From JAWLDB01 sp041686915 (GTDB lineage: Bacteria > Bacillota > UBA994 > UBA5500), in contig JAWLDB010000071.1 of NCBI GenBank assembly GCA_041686915.1, forward strand, positions 1-12,180: a stretch of 12,180 nucleotides of DNA, in the 5' to 3' direction. Every line of letters begins with the position of its first letter. Positions within the stretch are counted from its first letter, which is position 1. Made by a program: the position numbers and the translations under genes. A model generated the notes under the pieces. That model saw only the letters and a list, made by a program, of their open reading frames with translations. It was not told the DNA's origin and ran no database searches. This document shows positions 6,340 to 12,180 of this stretch, in pieces.

Positions 6340-7521
6340 ATGCTAAAGATCATCAAGAACGGCTGGATGTTTGACGGCACTGGGCAGACACTAGAGGGCC
6401 ACGCCCTAGTTATCGAGGGAAATCGCATCAAAGAGACTGTCAGAGTTTCTGATCTGCCTAATGAGACTGATGCAACTATCATTGATGCAGCCGGTTGTAC
6501 AGTCATGCCTGGCCTGATTGACTGCCACGTACATATCTGCAGTTCAGGTGTGGCCGACGGTTCACGCGAGATGCTCGACCCGGATGCAATGATTGCCCTG
6601 CGGGCAGCCCAACATGCCAAGACCATGCTGCAGTCTGGCTTTACTATGGTTCGCAATATGGGTACGAAGCACGCTATCGACATTTCTGTCAAACAAGCGA
6701 TTGAGCAGGGATATATCATTGGTCCGCGGCTGATTACTTCAGCAGAGATGATAACTATGACCGGTGGACACGGCTGGAGTATTGGCCGACAGGTTGACGG
6801 TCCGGACGAAGCTCGCAAGGCTGCTCGCGAGCAGCTGCGCGCTGGCGCTGAGGTTATCAAGATTATGGCTACAGGTGGTGTTATGACTCCCGGAGTTGAG
6901 CCTGGCTCACCACAACTGACCATTGAAGAAATGCGCGCTGCAGTTGAAGAAGCACACAAGGCTGGTCGGAAAACTGCTACCCACGCTCAAGGTACTACCG
7001 GCATCAAGAATGCAATCTTAGCTGGGCTTGATACCATTGAGCACGGTATTTTCCTGGATGAAGAAGTCATTGGCATGATGATCGAACGAGGCGTGGCCCT
7101 GGTTCCAACCCTGGTGGCTCCATACCATATCGTGCGCGGCGGAGTAGCTGCCGGAATTCCTGCCTACGCCGTAGAGAAAGCAAACCGGGTATTTGACGCG
7201 CATCGCCGGAGCTTCAAGATGGCCCTGGATGCTGGCGTGACTATTGCCTATGGAACAGACTGTGGCACTCCCCTCAATCAACCTGGCGACAACGCCCTGG
7301 AACTGCAATTGATGGTGGAAGCCGGTATGACCCCGGAGCAGGCTTTGCTCTCGGCAACAGGCGTAGCAGCCAAGGTTTGCGACCGGGAGATGGTCGGTAC
7401 TTTAGCCACAGGCAAGCTGGCTGACATAGTAGTCGTAAAGGGCAATCTGCTGGATGACGTTAAACTAATGCAGGACCGCCAGAACATTGTTATGGTCATG
7501 AAGGACGGAGCAATATACTAG
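6340..7521 (+). CDS. Metal-dependent amidohydrolase (imidazolonepropionase/Xaa-Pro dipeptidase-like group)
   Basis: A 393-residue amidohydrolase-superfamily enzyme with a small N- and C-terminal beta domain around a TIM barrel. The metal-ligand set of a binuclear site is complete: HVH (H63, H65) after MPGLIDC, a probable carboxylated lysine in EVIKIMATGG (K174), H215 in THAQG, H235 in TIEHG and D307 in YGTDCG. The overall pattern, including GGHGW and the GVMTPG loop, resembles the cytoplasmic group annotated as imidazolonepropionase-like or Xaa-Pro/N-acyl-amino-acid hydrolases. No histidine-degradation genes are present, so a role in hydrolysing a dipeptide, N-acyl amino acid or cyclic amide is more likely; the substrate is not assignable. 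The ATG has GGGAGG (6325-6330) nine bases upstream and follows the phosphatase stop by one base. A tandem repeat begins at its stop codon, followed by a terminator. Confidence 0.92.
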   Translation: MLKIIKNGWMFDGTGQTLEGHALVIEGNRIKETVRVSDLPNETDATIIDAAGCTVMPGLIDCHVHICSSGVADGSREMLDPDAMIALRAAQHAKTMLQSGFTMVRNMGTKHAIDISVKQAIEQGYIIGPRLITSAEMITMTGGHGWSIGRQVDGPDEARKAAREQLRAGAEVIKIMATGGVMTPGVEPGSPQLTIEEMRAAVEEAHKAGRKTATHAQGTTGIKNAILAGLDTIEHGIFLDEEVIGMMIERGVALVPTLVAPYHIVRGGVAAGIPAYAVEKANRVFDAHRRSFKMALDAGVTIAYGTDCGTPLNQPGDNALELQLMVEAGMTPEQALLSATGVAAKVCDREMVGTLATGKLADIVVVKGNLLDDVKLMQDRQNIVMVMKDGAIY

Positions 7522-7546
7522 AGGTTAGAGGTTAGAGGTTAGAGAT
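7519..7546. repeat. Heptamer tandem repeat, TAGAGGT x3 plus a variant copy
   Basis: The heptamer TAGAGGT is repeated perfectly three times (7519-7539) and a fourth copy, TAGAGAT, follows (7540-7546). The first copy supplies the TAG stop codon of the amidohydrolase gene. The repeat lies between that stop and a terminator hairpin. I see no coding or known regulatory role. Confidence 0.9.
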
Positions 7547-7561
7547 TGGAAATTTGAACCA

Positions 7562-7601
7562 AGGAAGGGGCGGTGAACCGCCCCTTCCTGCTATTTGTTT
7601 T
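7562..7601 (+). terminator. GC-rich intrinsic terminator after the amidohydrolase
   Basis: AGGAAGGGGCGG (7562-7573) pairs perfectly over twelve bases with CCGCCCCTTCCT (7578-7589) around a TGAA loop. A broken T-rich tract (TATTTGTTTT, 7592-7601) follows on the plus strand. It lies between convergent genes and could also stop transcripts of the minus-strand gene, although no T-run follows it in that direction. Confidence 0.85.
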
Positions 7602-7659
7602 GGGCCCAGCGGCTGATGTCACCTTCTACTTCCGCCTCATACACCAGCATCTCAGATCG

Positions 7660-8157
7660 TTACTCTTTGATCGGTATCACCTTGTGCTCCCCTGTATCAC
7701 GGGTAGCCAACAGATACCAGCCGAGCACATAGTGAATTAGGACGGCTAGCCCAGCCGTGTAGAAGATGTTCCAAAAGCTCAAATAAGTGCGATAGCCGGT
7801 CAGGACAAACCCTAGTTCCAAGGCTGCTGTGGCAAGAGCAAATCCGGCAATATAAAGAAACCTGCCCGTTGCTGATCTGATCTGGAGCAACCAATAACCA
7901 AAGAGAATCGTTAACGGCATCCAGGCAGCCGCCAGGAAGATGGGAATACCGCGCCATGCGGCAATCTCGGTAAAATTGAACTTCCAGATCCGCAAGTACC
8001 AGACCGCAGCAATCTGGATTAGAACTGCCAGAATGAAGCCTCCCACAGTCCCAAATGGCAGTAGTTTTAGTATGTCGCGTCTCGGGACGAAAACCAGCAT
8101 GGCTAGTGTCGCCAGGACAAAGACAAGCACCCATACAAGACTCTTGGCTGTTAACAT
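7660..8157 (-). CDS. Five-helix integral membrane protein of unknown function
   Basis: A protein of about 165 residues that is almost entirely hydrophobic, with five likely membrane segments (around residues 6-24, 34-56, 66-90, 100-119 and 127-148), a short basic loop VPRRDILK after the first, and a charged C-terminus ending GEHKVIPIKE. I do not recognise the family with certainty. Its size, helix count and tryptophan/tyrosine-rich loops are reminiscent of small uncharacterised membrane proteins of spore-forming Firmicutes (CBO0543-like), but this is a weak impression. The ATG at 8157 is preferred because AAAGGATGGGTG lies just upstream; the ATG at 8184 would add nine residues but has no ribosome binding site. 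The reading frame stays open and coding-like for 22 codons after the stop (see findings). Confidence 0.75.
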   Translation of the reverse strand: MLTAKSLVWVLVFVLATLAMLVFVPRRDILKLLPFGTVGGFILAVLIQIAAVWYLRIWKFNFTEIAAWRGIPIFLAAAWMPLTILFGYWLLQIRSATGRFLYIAGFALATAALELGFVLTGYRTYLSFWNIFYTAGLAVLIHYVLGWYLLATRDTGEHKVIPIKE

Positions 8158-8213
8158 GCTATTCACCCATCCTTTGCTAGGCATCGTTATCAGTGTCTGC
8201 AGATGTTGGAGGC

Positions 8214-8239
8214 CTTATCCCTCACGAGTAAGGGACAAG
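8214..8239. repeat. Imperfect inverted repeat in a divergent intergenic region
   Basis: CTTATCCCT (8214-8222) and AGGGACAAG (8231-8239) are complementary at eight of nine positions with an eight-base loop. It lies in the 186-base gap between the minus-strand membrane protein gene and the plus-strand cysteine-rich gene. It could be an operator or a leader hairpin, or chance. No T-run follows on either strand, so it is not a terminator. Confidence 0.4.
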
Positions 8240-8343
8240 CCCGATTGGAGAGCATTGTCTGTGACAATTCTCTGCAAATCTGCCCCATTTGCCTGAATAA
8301 CGAGGAAAAAACTGGTGCAGGATATTACTGGGAGGTGGTCTGA

Positions 8344-8496
8344 ATGGCAGACCTTAAGTGCTCGACTAATGACTGCAAATGGAATGGACAAGGAACCTGC
8401 ACCAACAATCGTCTGGTAACGCAGGTCCGAACCGGTGCAGCCAGCGCATCTCTCTGCACCGGACCTGACTGCCAGGGCTTCAATAGGAAAGCCTAG
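8344..8496 (+). CDS. Small cysteine-rich DUF1540-like protein
   Basis: A 50-residue protein. Five cysteines are arranged C6-x4-C11-x7-C19-x18-C38-x4-C43, opening with LKCSTNDCKWNGQGTC. This C-x4-C-x7-C opening followed by a later cysteine near an aromatic residue (CQGF) resembles DUF1540, a small domain of unknown function common in spore-forming Firmicutes and thought to bind metal through its cysteines. The start is well supported: GGGAGGTGG (8330-8338) precedes the ATG by five bases. There is no signal peptide or membrane segment. It stands alone between two minus-strand genes and converges with the 8633 gene. Coding is likely because of the ribosome binding site and the cysteine pattern; the function is not known. 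Confidence 0.8.
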   Translation: MADLKCSTNDCKWNGQGTCTNNRLVTQVRTGAASASLCTGPDCQGFNRKA

Positions 8497-8584
8497 CATC
8501 AGACGGCTCGTTTTTGACGTCGGTCAAACCAGAGAGCGAAAGACAGATTGTCTGTAGCAGCATGGCACAAACCAGGTGCCAAAG

Positions 8585-8628
8585 GTTTTGAAAAAGTGGC
8601 CTGCCCGTATATGTCGGGCAGGCCACTT
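8585..8628 (-). terminator. Strong intrinsic terminator of the minus-strand 8633 gene
   Basis: A perfect 14-base stem, 8594-8607 with 8615-8628, has a seven-base loop. Read on the minus strand it starts five bases after the stop codon, and T's of the stem base run on into TTTTTC. On the plus strand no T-run follows, so it is directed at the minus-strand gene, though it may also block convergent transcripts. Confidence 0.9.
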
Positions 8629-8632
8629 GCTT

Positions 8633-8950
8633 CTAGTCCACCTTGACTTTGGTCGCACCCATGCGCCACATGGTATCGACCACCTCATCTTTTTGCCGCT
8701 TCTGCAGCTCAACTGCTACAATAACCGCAGCTTCATTGGTAATCGGCATTCCTACCGATTCGCCGTAAGACGATACTTCGCCTAGCTCCTCAGTCTCCGA
8801 CTTGATAAAGTTAGTTTCACTCAGGTCGGCGTCGCCCGGCCTAGCATTGCTAATAATCATATCCTGTCGTCTAAAGCCTGCGTCGCGCAGAGCAGCCACT
8901 AAGCCACCAATCTGGTCGCCACGCGGAAACATACCTATAACTCGCGCCAT
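8633..8950 (-). CDS. Small alpha/beta protein of unknown function, general-stress-protein-like
   Basis: A 105-residue soluble protein that starts MARVIGMFPRGDQ and ends MGATKVKVD. The pattern suggests two beta-alpha-beta units: a strand VIGMF followed by a helix (about residues 12-23) and strand DMIIS, then after an acidic, flexible middle (about 36-65) a strand AAVIVAVEL, a helix (about 82-95) and a final strand TKVKV. This layout recalls small stress proteins such as the YflT/general stress protein 17M type, in which a permuted ferredoxin-like unit occurs, but I cannot name the family with confidence. The ATG at 8950 has a very good GGAGGTG five bases upstream, so the longer reading frame beginning at 8998 is not used. 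It is transcribed divergently from the MATE gene and ends at a strong terminator. Confidence 0.85.
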   Translation of the reverse strand: MARVIGMFPRGDQIGGLVAALRDAGFRRQDMIISNARPGDADLSETNFIKSETEELGEVSSYGESVGMPITNEAAVIVAVELQKRQKDEVVDTMWRMGATKVKVD

Positions 8951-8990
8951 ACTAACACCTCCGCACTTATTATTTGCGCCTCGAAAAAGG

Positions 8991-8999
8991 TTATCCACA
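8991..8999 (+). promoter_or_regulatory. Single perfect DnaA-box sequence
   Basis: TTATCCACA matches the DnaA-box consensus exactly and lies in the divergent gap between the 8633 gene and the MATE gene. It is isolated, with no AT-rich unwinding region or further boxes, so it is not an origin; it may be chance or a minor DnaA site. Confidence 0.3.
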
Positions 9000-9075
9000 G
9001 GCGTGCAGGGGGACGCTAGAGCTAATTAACTTGATTGCTCTTATGTGATCGTGATCCCACCAGGAGGTTTTCGGA

Positions 9076-10479
9076 ATGAGTAAGGGATTTACGGACTTTA
9101 CTGAAGGTAGCATATCTAAACACCTGATAACTTTTACACTCCCTATGCTGGCTGGGAATGCGTTACAGGCACTGTATAACATGGTGGACAGCTTCTGGGT
9201 CGGTCGCTTCTTGGGAGCCGGGTCGTTAGCTGCTGTCTCTGTCAGCTTCCCCATCATCTTTGCGCTCATTTCTTTGGTACTCGGAGTGACTATGGCGACC
9301 ACAACTCTTGTTGCTCAGTATTTTGGCGCGAAAGATGAGGCTATGGTGCGCAAGACGGTGAATAACTCTATCACCCTGCTCTTCTTCTCCGCCGTCTTCA
9401 TCTCAATTGTCGGTATTGTGCTCCGCGTTCCAATCCTCAGACTGGTTAATACGCCAGATGAGATATTGCCGCAGGCATCAGGCTATCTACTAATCTTTCT
9501 TGCAGGACTGGTATTCATGTTCCTGTATAACGTATTGAGCGCAATATTGCGTGGGCTGGGTGACTCACGCACTCCCCTCCTCTTTCTGTTCTACTCTACG
9601 GTGATCAACATCGTGCTGGACCCGGTGCTGATTTTTGGTTGGGGTCCTGTTCCCGCTATGGGTGTGCAAGGTGCAGCGTTGGCGACTGTTATTGCCCAGG
9701 GTGTGTCAGCTTGGTTGGCAGTTCGACATCTGGACAAGACAGGGCACTTAATCTCTATCAACCTCCGTGACCTGGGGTTTGATGGCCATCTTACCGCAGT
9801 TACCCTAAGAATCGGCTTACCAGCGGGGCTGCAGCAGATGATTGTGTCGCTTGGGATGTTGACCGTTAGTTCTTTCATCAACAGCTTCGGCAAGACTGTG
9901 GTAGCAGCCTACGGCGCAGCCGGCAGGCTGGACCAGTTCGCCTTCATGCCAGCCATGTCGCTCGGTATTGCCACCTCAGCCCTGGTGGGCCAGAACCTAG
10001 GAGCAGGGAAACAGGAAAGGGTTAGTGAGGTAGTACGCTCTAGCCTGCTGATTGTGACTATCCTGACTTTGCCGGTAGTACTGCTGGCCATATTCACTCC
10101 CCAGGTGCTGCTTGGCATATTCACTCGCGATCGGGCGGTGCTGGACGCAGGAGGAGTCTACCTGCGGATTGCCTCCGTCTCGTATCTTCCCTTTGCCTGG
10201 ATGTTTGTGTACAACGGAGTCTTGCGGGGTGCAGGGGATACTCTCCCGACCTTGTTCATCACCATAGGGTCGCTCTGGTTGGTGAGGGTACCCTTGGCCC
10301 GATACCTCTCCAGCCTGCCTGCTTTGGGAGTGCGGGGCATTTGGTGGGGTATTGCCATCAGCCCGGTTTTTGGCCTGATGTTCAGTTACGGTTACTACCT
10401 GACCGGTCGCTGGAAAAAGGCCATAGTATCGTACAGGAGCCGGAATGGGAGGCCCGCTCCCCAAACCGAGAACGATTAA
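9076..10479 (+). CDS. MATE-family efflux transporter
   Basis: A 467-residue protein with twelve predicted membrane helices in two similar halves, typical of MATE (NorM/DinF-related) exporters that expel cationic drugs or metabolites in exchange for Na+ or H+. Family features include the N-terminal segment PMLAGNALQALYNMVDSFWVGRF (residues 27-49, quoted in pieces: MLAGNALQ, NMVDSFWVGR), the ILRGLGDSRTPL loop, and its second-half counterpart VLRGAGDTLPTL. The length is normal and nothing is missing. The ATG has AGGAGG (9062-9067) eight bases upstream. It is transcribed away from the small 8633 gene across a 125-base gap and ends with a long hairpin. The substrate is not predictable from the sequence. 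Confidence 0.94.
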   Translation: MSKGFTDFTEGSISKHLITFTLPMLAGNALQALYNMVDSFWVGRFLGAGSLAAVSVSFPIIFALISLVLGVTMATTTLVAQYFGAKDEAMVRKTVNNSITLLFFSAVFISIVGIVLRVPILRLVNTPDEILPQASGYLLIFLAGLVFMFLYNVLSAILRGLGDSRTPLLFLFYSTVINIVLDPVLIFGWGPVPAMGVQGAALATVIAQGVSAWLAVRHLDKTGHLISINLRDLGFDGHLTAVTLRIGLPAGLQQMIVSLGMLTVSSFINSFGKTVVAAYGAAGRLDQFAFMPAMSLGIATSALVGQNLGAGKQERVSEVVRSSLLIVTILTLPVVLLAIFTPQVLLGIFTRDRAVLDAGGVYLRIASVSYLPFAWMFVYNGVLRGAGDTLPTLFITIGSLWLVRVPLARYLSSLPALGVRGIWWGIAISPVFGLMFSYGYYLTGRWKKAIVSYRSRNGRPAPQTEND

Positions 10480-10523
10480 TGAGGTGTCTAGACGGCAACA
10501 GACTGGACGTTTGCCATTTTGCT

Positions 10524-10570
10524 GAATAGACAAGGGAGCCAGGCGCCAGGCCCGACTCCCTTGTCTATTC
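10524..10570 (+). terminator. Long hairpin after the MATE gene, probable terminator
   Basis: A perfect 15-base stem, 10524-10538 with 10556-10570 (arms contain AGACAAGGGAG and CTCCCTTGTCT), has a 17-base GC-rich loop that itself contains CCAGGCGCCAGG. Only a weak T-rich tract (TTCTGTTGT) follows. It lies 44 bases after the MATE stop and most likely ends that transcript. Confidence 0.75.
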
Positions 10571-10629
10571 TTCTGTTGTAGATTTGCATGTGAAACGAAT
10601 AACTTTTTTCCTGTCTTAGCATCCAAATA

Positions 10630-10695
10630 TTGCACAATTGCTTGCACAAGCCTACTTCACGCTATAGAATGAGATTAGTAAACGATTTTGTGCAA
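10630..10695 (+). promoter_or_regulatory. Three TTGCACAA boxes, candidate operator of the oxoamine synthase gene
   Basis: TTGCACAA occurs at 10630-10637 and again at 10642-10649 (direct, 12 bases apart), and its reverse complement TTGTGCAA at 10688-10695. The second box covers the probable -35 element; the third lies in the leader just before the ribosome binding site. The arrangement suggests a repressor or activator binding site. The regulator is unknown. Confidence 0.5.
10642..10670 (+). promoter_or_regulatory. Probable promoter of the oxoamine synthase gene
   Basis: TTGCAC (10642-10647) and TAGAAT (10665-10670) are spaced by 17 bases; the -10 matches the consensus at five of six positions, the -35 at three. 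The start point would be near 10677, giving a leader of about 35 bases. Position after a terminator and directly upstream of the gene supports it. Confidence 0.6.
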
Positions 10696-10711
10696 AGGGG
10701 TGGTATACGGC

Positions 10712-11959
10712 ATGGATTCAACCAAGTACTCCTTAGCCGATTTTCTTGATACACCAGACTTGGACATCATGGGTAGAGCAAAGCTGTTCAATGACTTCAT
10801 CGAAGATTCGCGGGACAAGCGTCATCAGCAATACAGACGCGTCTCGCTGAGCGGGTCGGGTCCGGTAATGCAAGTAATGGACCCCTATACAGGCCAGATT
10901 AGAGAAATGATTTACATGGCCTCAAATGACTACCTGAACCTGACCAAGCATCCTCGCACCATCGAAGCTGGGAGGCTTGCTTTGGAGAAATATGGTTCAG
11001 GAGCAGGCAGCGTACCCCTACTGGGTGGCACGCTGGACATCCATGTGGAGCTGGAGAAAAAAATCGCCAAGTTTAAAGGCTGTGAGAGCGCTATCCTTTA
11101 CACTAGTGGCTTCGGCTCCAATGCAGGCACACTGCTTGCAATGCTAACTGACAAAGACGTAGCTATTCTTGACTTGCTGGTGCATGCAAGCATCATCGAT
11201 GGCTGCAAGGGCACGAATGTTCAGCACTTCCGCCATAACAGTATGGAGTCACTGGAGCGGGCTCTGGCCAAAGCGAAAGACAAATATCGTACCAAACTGG
11301 TAGTAGTCGATGGAGTATATTCCATGGACGGCGATATCGCTAAACTTGATGAAATAGTTAAACTAGCCCACGCCTACGGAGCCTATGTGATGGTAGATGA
11401 GGCGCATGCGACAGGAGTGATTGGGGCTAACGGACGCGGCACGCCCGAGCATTTCGGGATTGAAGGCCAGGTGGATATTGTGGCAGGAACCTTCAGTAAA
11501 GGCCTGGGCGTTGTCGGTGGCTTTATTGCAGCAAAACGTGAGCTGATCGAGCTGCTGCACTTCTACTCCCGGCATTACATGTTTTCGACGGCACCAACCC
11601 CCCAATCTACCGGATCACTGATTGCCGCACTGGACGTAATCGAAACTGAACCGGAACTTAGGGCTCAGCTTTGGGACAACATCAACTACTTCCGCAAGAA
11701 CCTGCTGAAGCTCGGGTTTGACCTGGGCAATGCAGAAACAGCCATTTTCCCGTTAATAATCGGCGATGACCTCAAGGTACGCGAGATGAGCAGGCTTTGT
11801 CATGAACGCGGCCTGTATGTCAATCCGGTGCTGTATCCAGCTGTGCCTAAGCGGCTGGCCAGAGTACGCATCAGCCTGATGTCAGCTCATACACGTGAAC
11901 ATCTAGACAAAACGCTAAACATCGTAGAAGATACAGCCAGGGAACTCCAGATTATCTAA
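10712..11959 (+). CDS. PLP-dependent alpha-oxoamine synthase family enzyme (KBL/BioF/SPT-like)
   Basis: A 415-residue fold-type I PLP enzyme of the alpha-oxoamine synthase group, which joins an amino acid to an acyl-CoA with loss of CO2 or forms 2-amino-3-ketobutyrate from glycine. The PLP lysine is K263 in GTFSKGLG, with D229 and H232 of VDEAHATG contacting the cofactor. YMASNDYLNLTKHP (about residues 62-75), GSGAGSVPLLGGT and the C-terminal RVRISLMSAHT are family signatures. The DEAH-ATG and EHFG features look nearer to the serine palmitoyltransferase/KBL side than to BioF (usually DDAHGTG), but the subtype is not certain; no tdh or biotin gene is visible. A 40-residue N-terminal extension precedes the core. 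ATG 10712 is chosen because AAAGGGGTGG lies eight bases upstream; an in-frame TTG at 10688 lies before it. Confidence 0.9.
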   Translation: MDSTKYSLADFLDTPDLDIMGRAKLFNDFIEDSRDKRHQQYRRVSLSGSGPVMQVMDPYTGQIREMIYMASNDYLNLTKHPRTIEAGRLALEKYGSGAGSVPLLGGTLDIHVELEKKIAKFKGCESAILYTSGFGSNAGTLLAMLTDKDVAILDLLVHASIIDGCKGTNVQHFRHNSMESLERALAKAKDKYRTKLVVVDGVYSMDGDIAKLDEIVKLAHAYGAYVMVDEAHATGVIGANGRGTPEHFGIEGQVDIVAGTFSKGLGVVGGFIAAKRELIELLHFYSRHYMFSTAPTPQSTGSLIAALDVIETEPELRAQLWDNINYFRKNLLKLGFDLGNAETAIFPLIIGDDLKVREMSRLCHERGLYVNPVLYPAVPKRLARVRISLMSAHTREHLDKTLNIVEDTARELQII

Positions 11960-11973
11960 AACAGTAGACACCT

Positions 11974-12002
11974 GAAGCCCCCAGAGGGGCTTCTATTCTT
12001 TC
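11974..12002 (+). terminator. Intrinsic terminator after the oxoamine synthase gene
   Basis: GAAGCCCC (11974-11981) pairs perfectly with GGGGCTTC (11986-11993) around a CAGA loop, followed by the T-rich TATTCTTT. It lies 15 bases after the stop codon. Confidence 0.88.
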
Positions 12003-12142
12003 CAACGTTTTGTTGTAGTTTAGAGGAATTTGCCATAGTACTTGCGAAGTAGTTCTTTATGCAGTCTAGCTTCTGGTTTGCAGGAGCTCATGTTTATTGA
12101 TTTGTCACCGCACATGTTCAGAGGAGGTGCAGATATACGTCT

Positions 12143-12180
12143 ATGGCTAAAACAGCGGAGTTACTGGACCGCTTTCTGAC
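12143..12180 (+). CDS. Start of a gene that runs off the window (unknown)
   Basis: An ATG at 12143 opens a frame reading MAKTAELLDRFL that continues to the window edge. GAGGAGGTG (12121-12129) is upstream, but its core lies about 15 bases from the ATG, longer than usual, and there is no closer in-frame start. Only twelve complete codons are visible, too few to identify the product. It follows a terminator, so a promoter should lie within 12003-12110, but I found no convincing one. Confidence 0.5.
   Translation, partial: MAKTAELLDRFL

Noticed and set aside
6318..6959. Minus-strand open frame of 213 codons opposite the amidohydrolase.
   Set aside because: Antisense shadow of a complete amidohydrolase with all metal ligands; no independent support.
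7519..7546. CRISPR-like array.
   Set aside because: The seven-base units are directly abutting without spacers and there are no cas genes.
7940..8296. Plus-strand open frame opposite the five-helix membrane protein.
   Set aside because: Its translation is not protein-like, and the minus strand encodes a coherent membrane protein with a ribosome binding site.
8563..8590. Plus-strand terminator of the cysteine-rich gene (TGGCAC/GTGCCA hairpin followed by AAGGTTTTG).
   Set aside because: The stem is short and the T-run is interrupted and displaced, so I do not list it; the strong hairpin at 8594-8628 may stop both strands.
9997..10647. Minus-strand open frame of 216 codons opposite the MATE 3' end and its terminator.
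   Set aside because: It runs through the long terminator hairpin, has a Gln/Gly/Pro/Ser-rich translation with no domain, and has no convincing ribosome binding site.

Overview
The window looks like ordinary chromosome of a Gram-positive, probably clostridial (Firmicutes), bacterium. The evidence is indirect: nearly every gene has a strong AGGAGG-type ribosome binding site, several genes are best started at TTG or GTG, intrinsic terminators are common, and there is a small DUF1540-like cysteine-rich gene of a kind found in Firmicutes. Base composition is near 50% GC by eye. I see no rRNA, tRNA, CRISPR array, insertion sequence or phage gene.

Layout. 61-956 (+): a lysine-exporter (LysO/DUF340) type permease split into two genes that overlap by one base. 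1065-3370 (+): two tandem, overlapping CNNM/CorC-type membrane proteins, the first lacking the C-terminal CorC/HlyC domain, followed by a clear terminator. 3482-4645 (+): an MFS efflux-type transporter. 4713-5492 (+): a ZIP-family metal transporter whose ribosome binding site lies in one arm of a long inverted repeat. 5703-7521 (+): a two-gene operon of a histidine phosphatase and a metal-dependent amidohydrolase, ended by a heptamer tandem repeat and a GC-rich terminator. 7660-8157 (-): a five-helix membrane protein of unknown function. 8344-8496 (+): the small DUF1540-like gene. 8633-8950 (-): a small alpha/beta protein of unknown function. 9076-10479 (+): a MATE efflux protein. 10712-11959 (+): a PLP-dependent alpha-oxoamine synthase behind a promoter flanked by three TTGCACAA boxes. 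12143 to the edge: the start of another gene.

Functionally this is a transport-rich stretch (LysO-like, CNNM, MFS, ZIP, MATE) mixed with housekeeping hydrolases and one amino-acid or acyl-CoA condensing enzyme. Only the LysO halves, the CNNM pair and the phosphatase-amidohydrolase pair look co-transcribed. The other genes have their own terminators or opposite orientation.

I did not find a convincing new multi-gene system. The most interesting signals are regulatory or architectural: the inverted repeat that can hide the ZIP ribosome binding site in read-through RNA, the three-box operator candidate before the oxoamine synthase, the split permease, the truncated-plus-full CNNM pair, and an in-frame coding-like tail after the stop codon of the 7660 gene.
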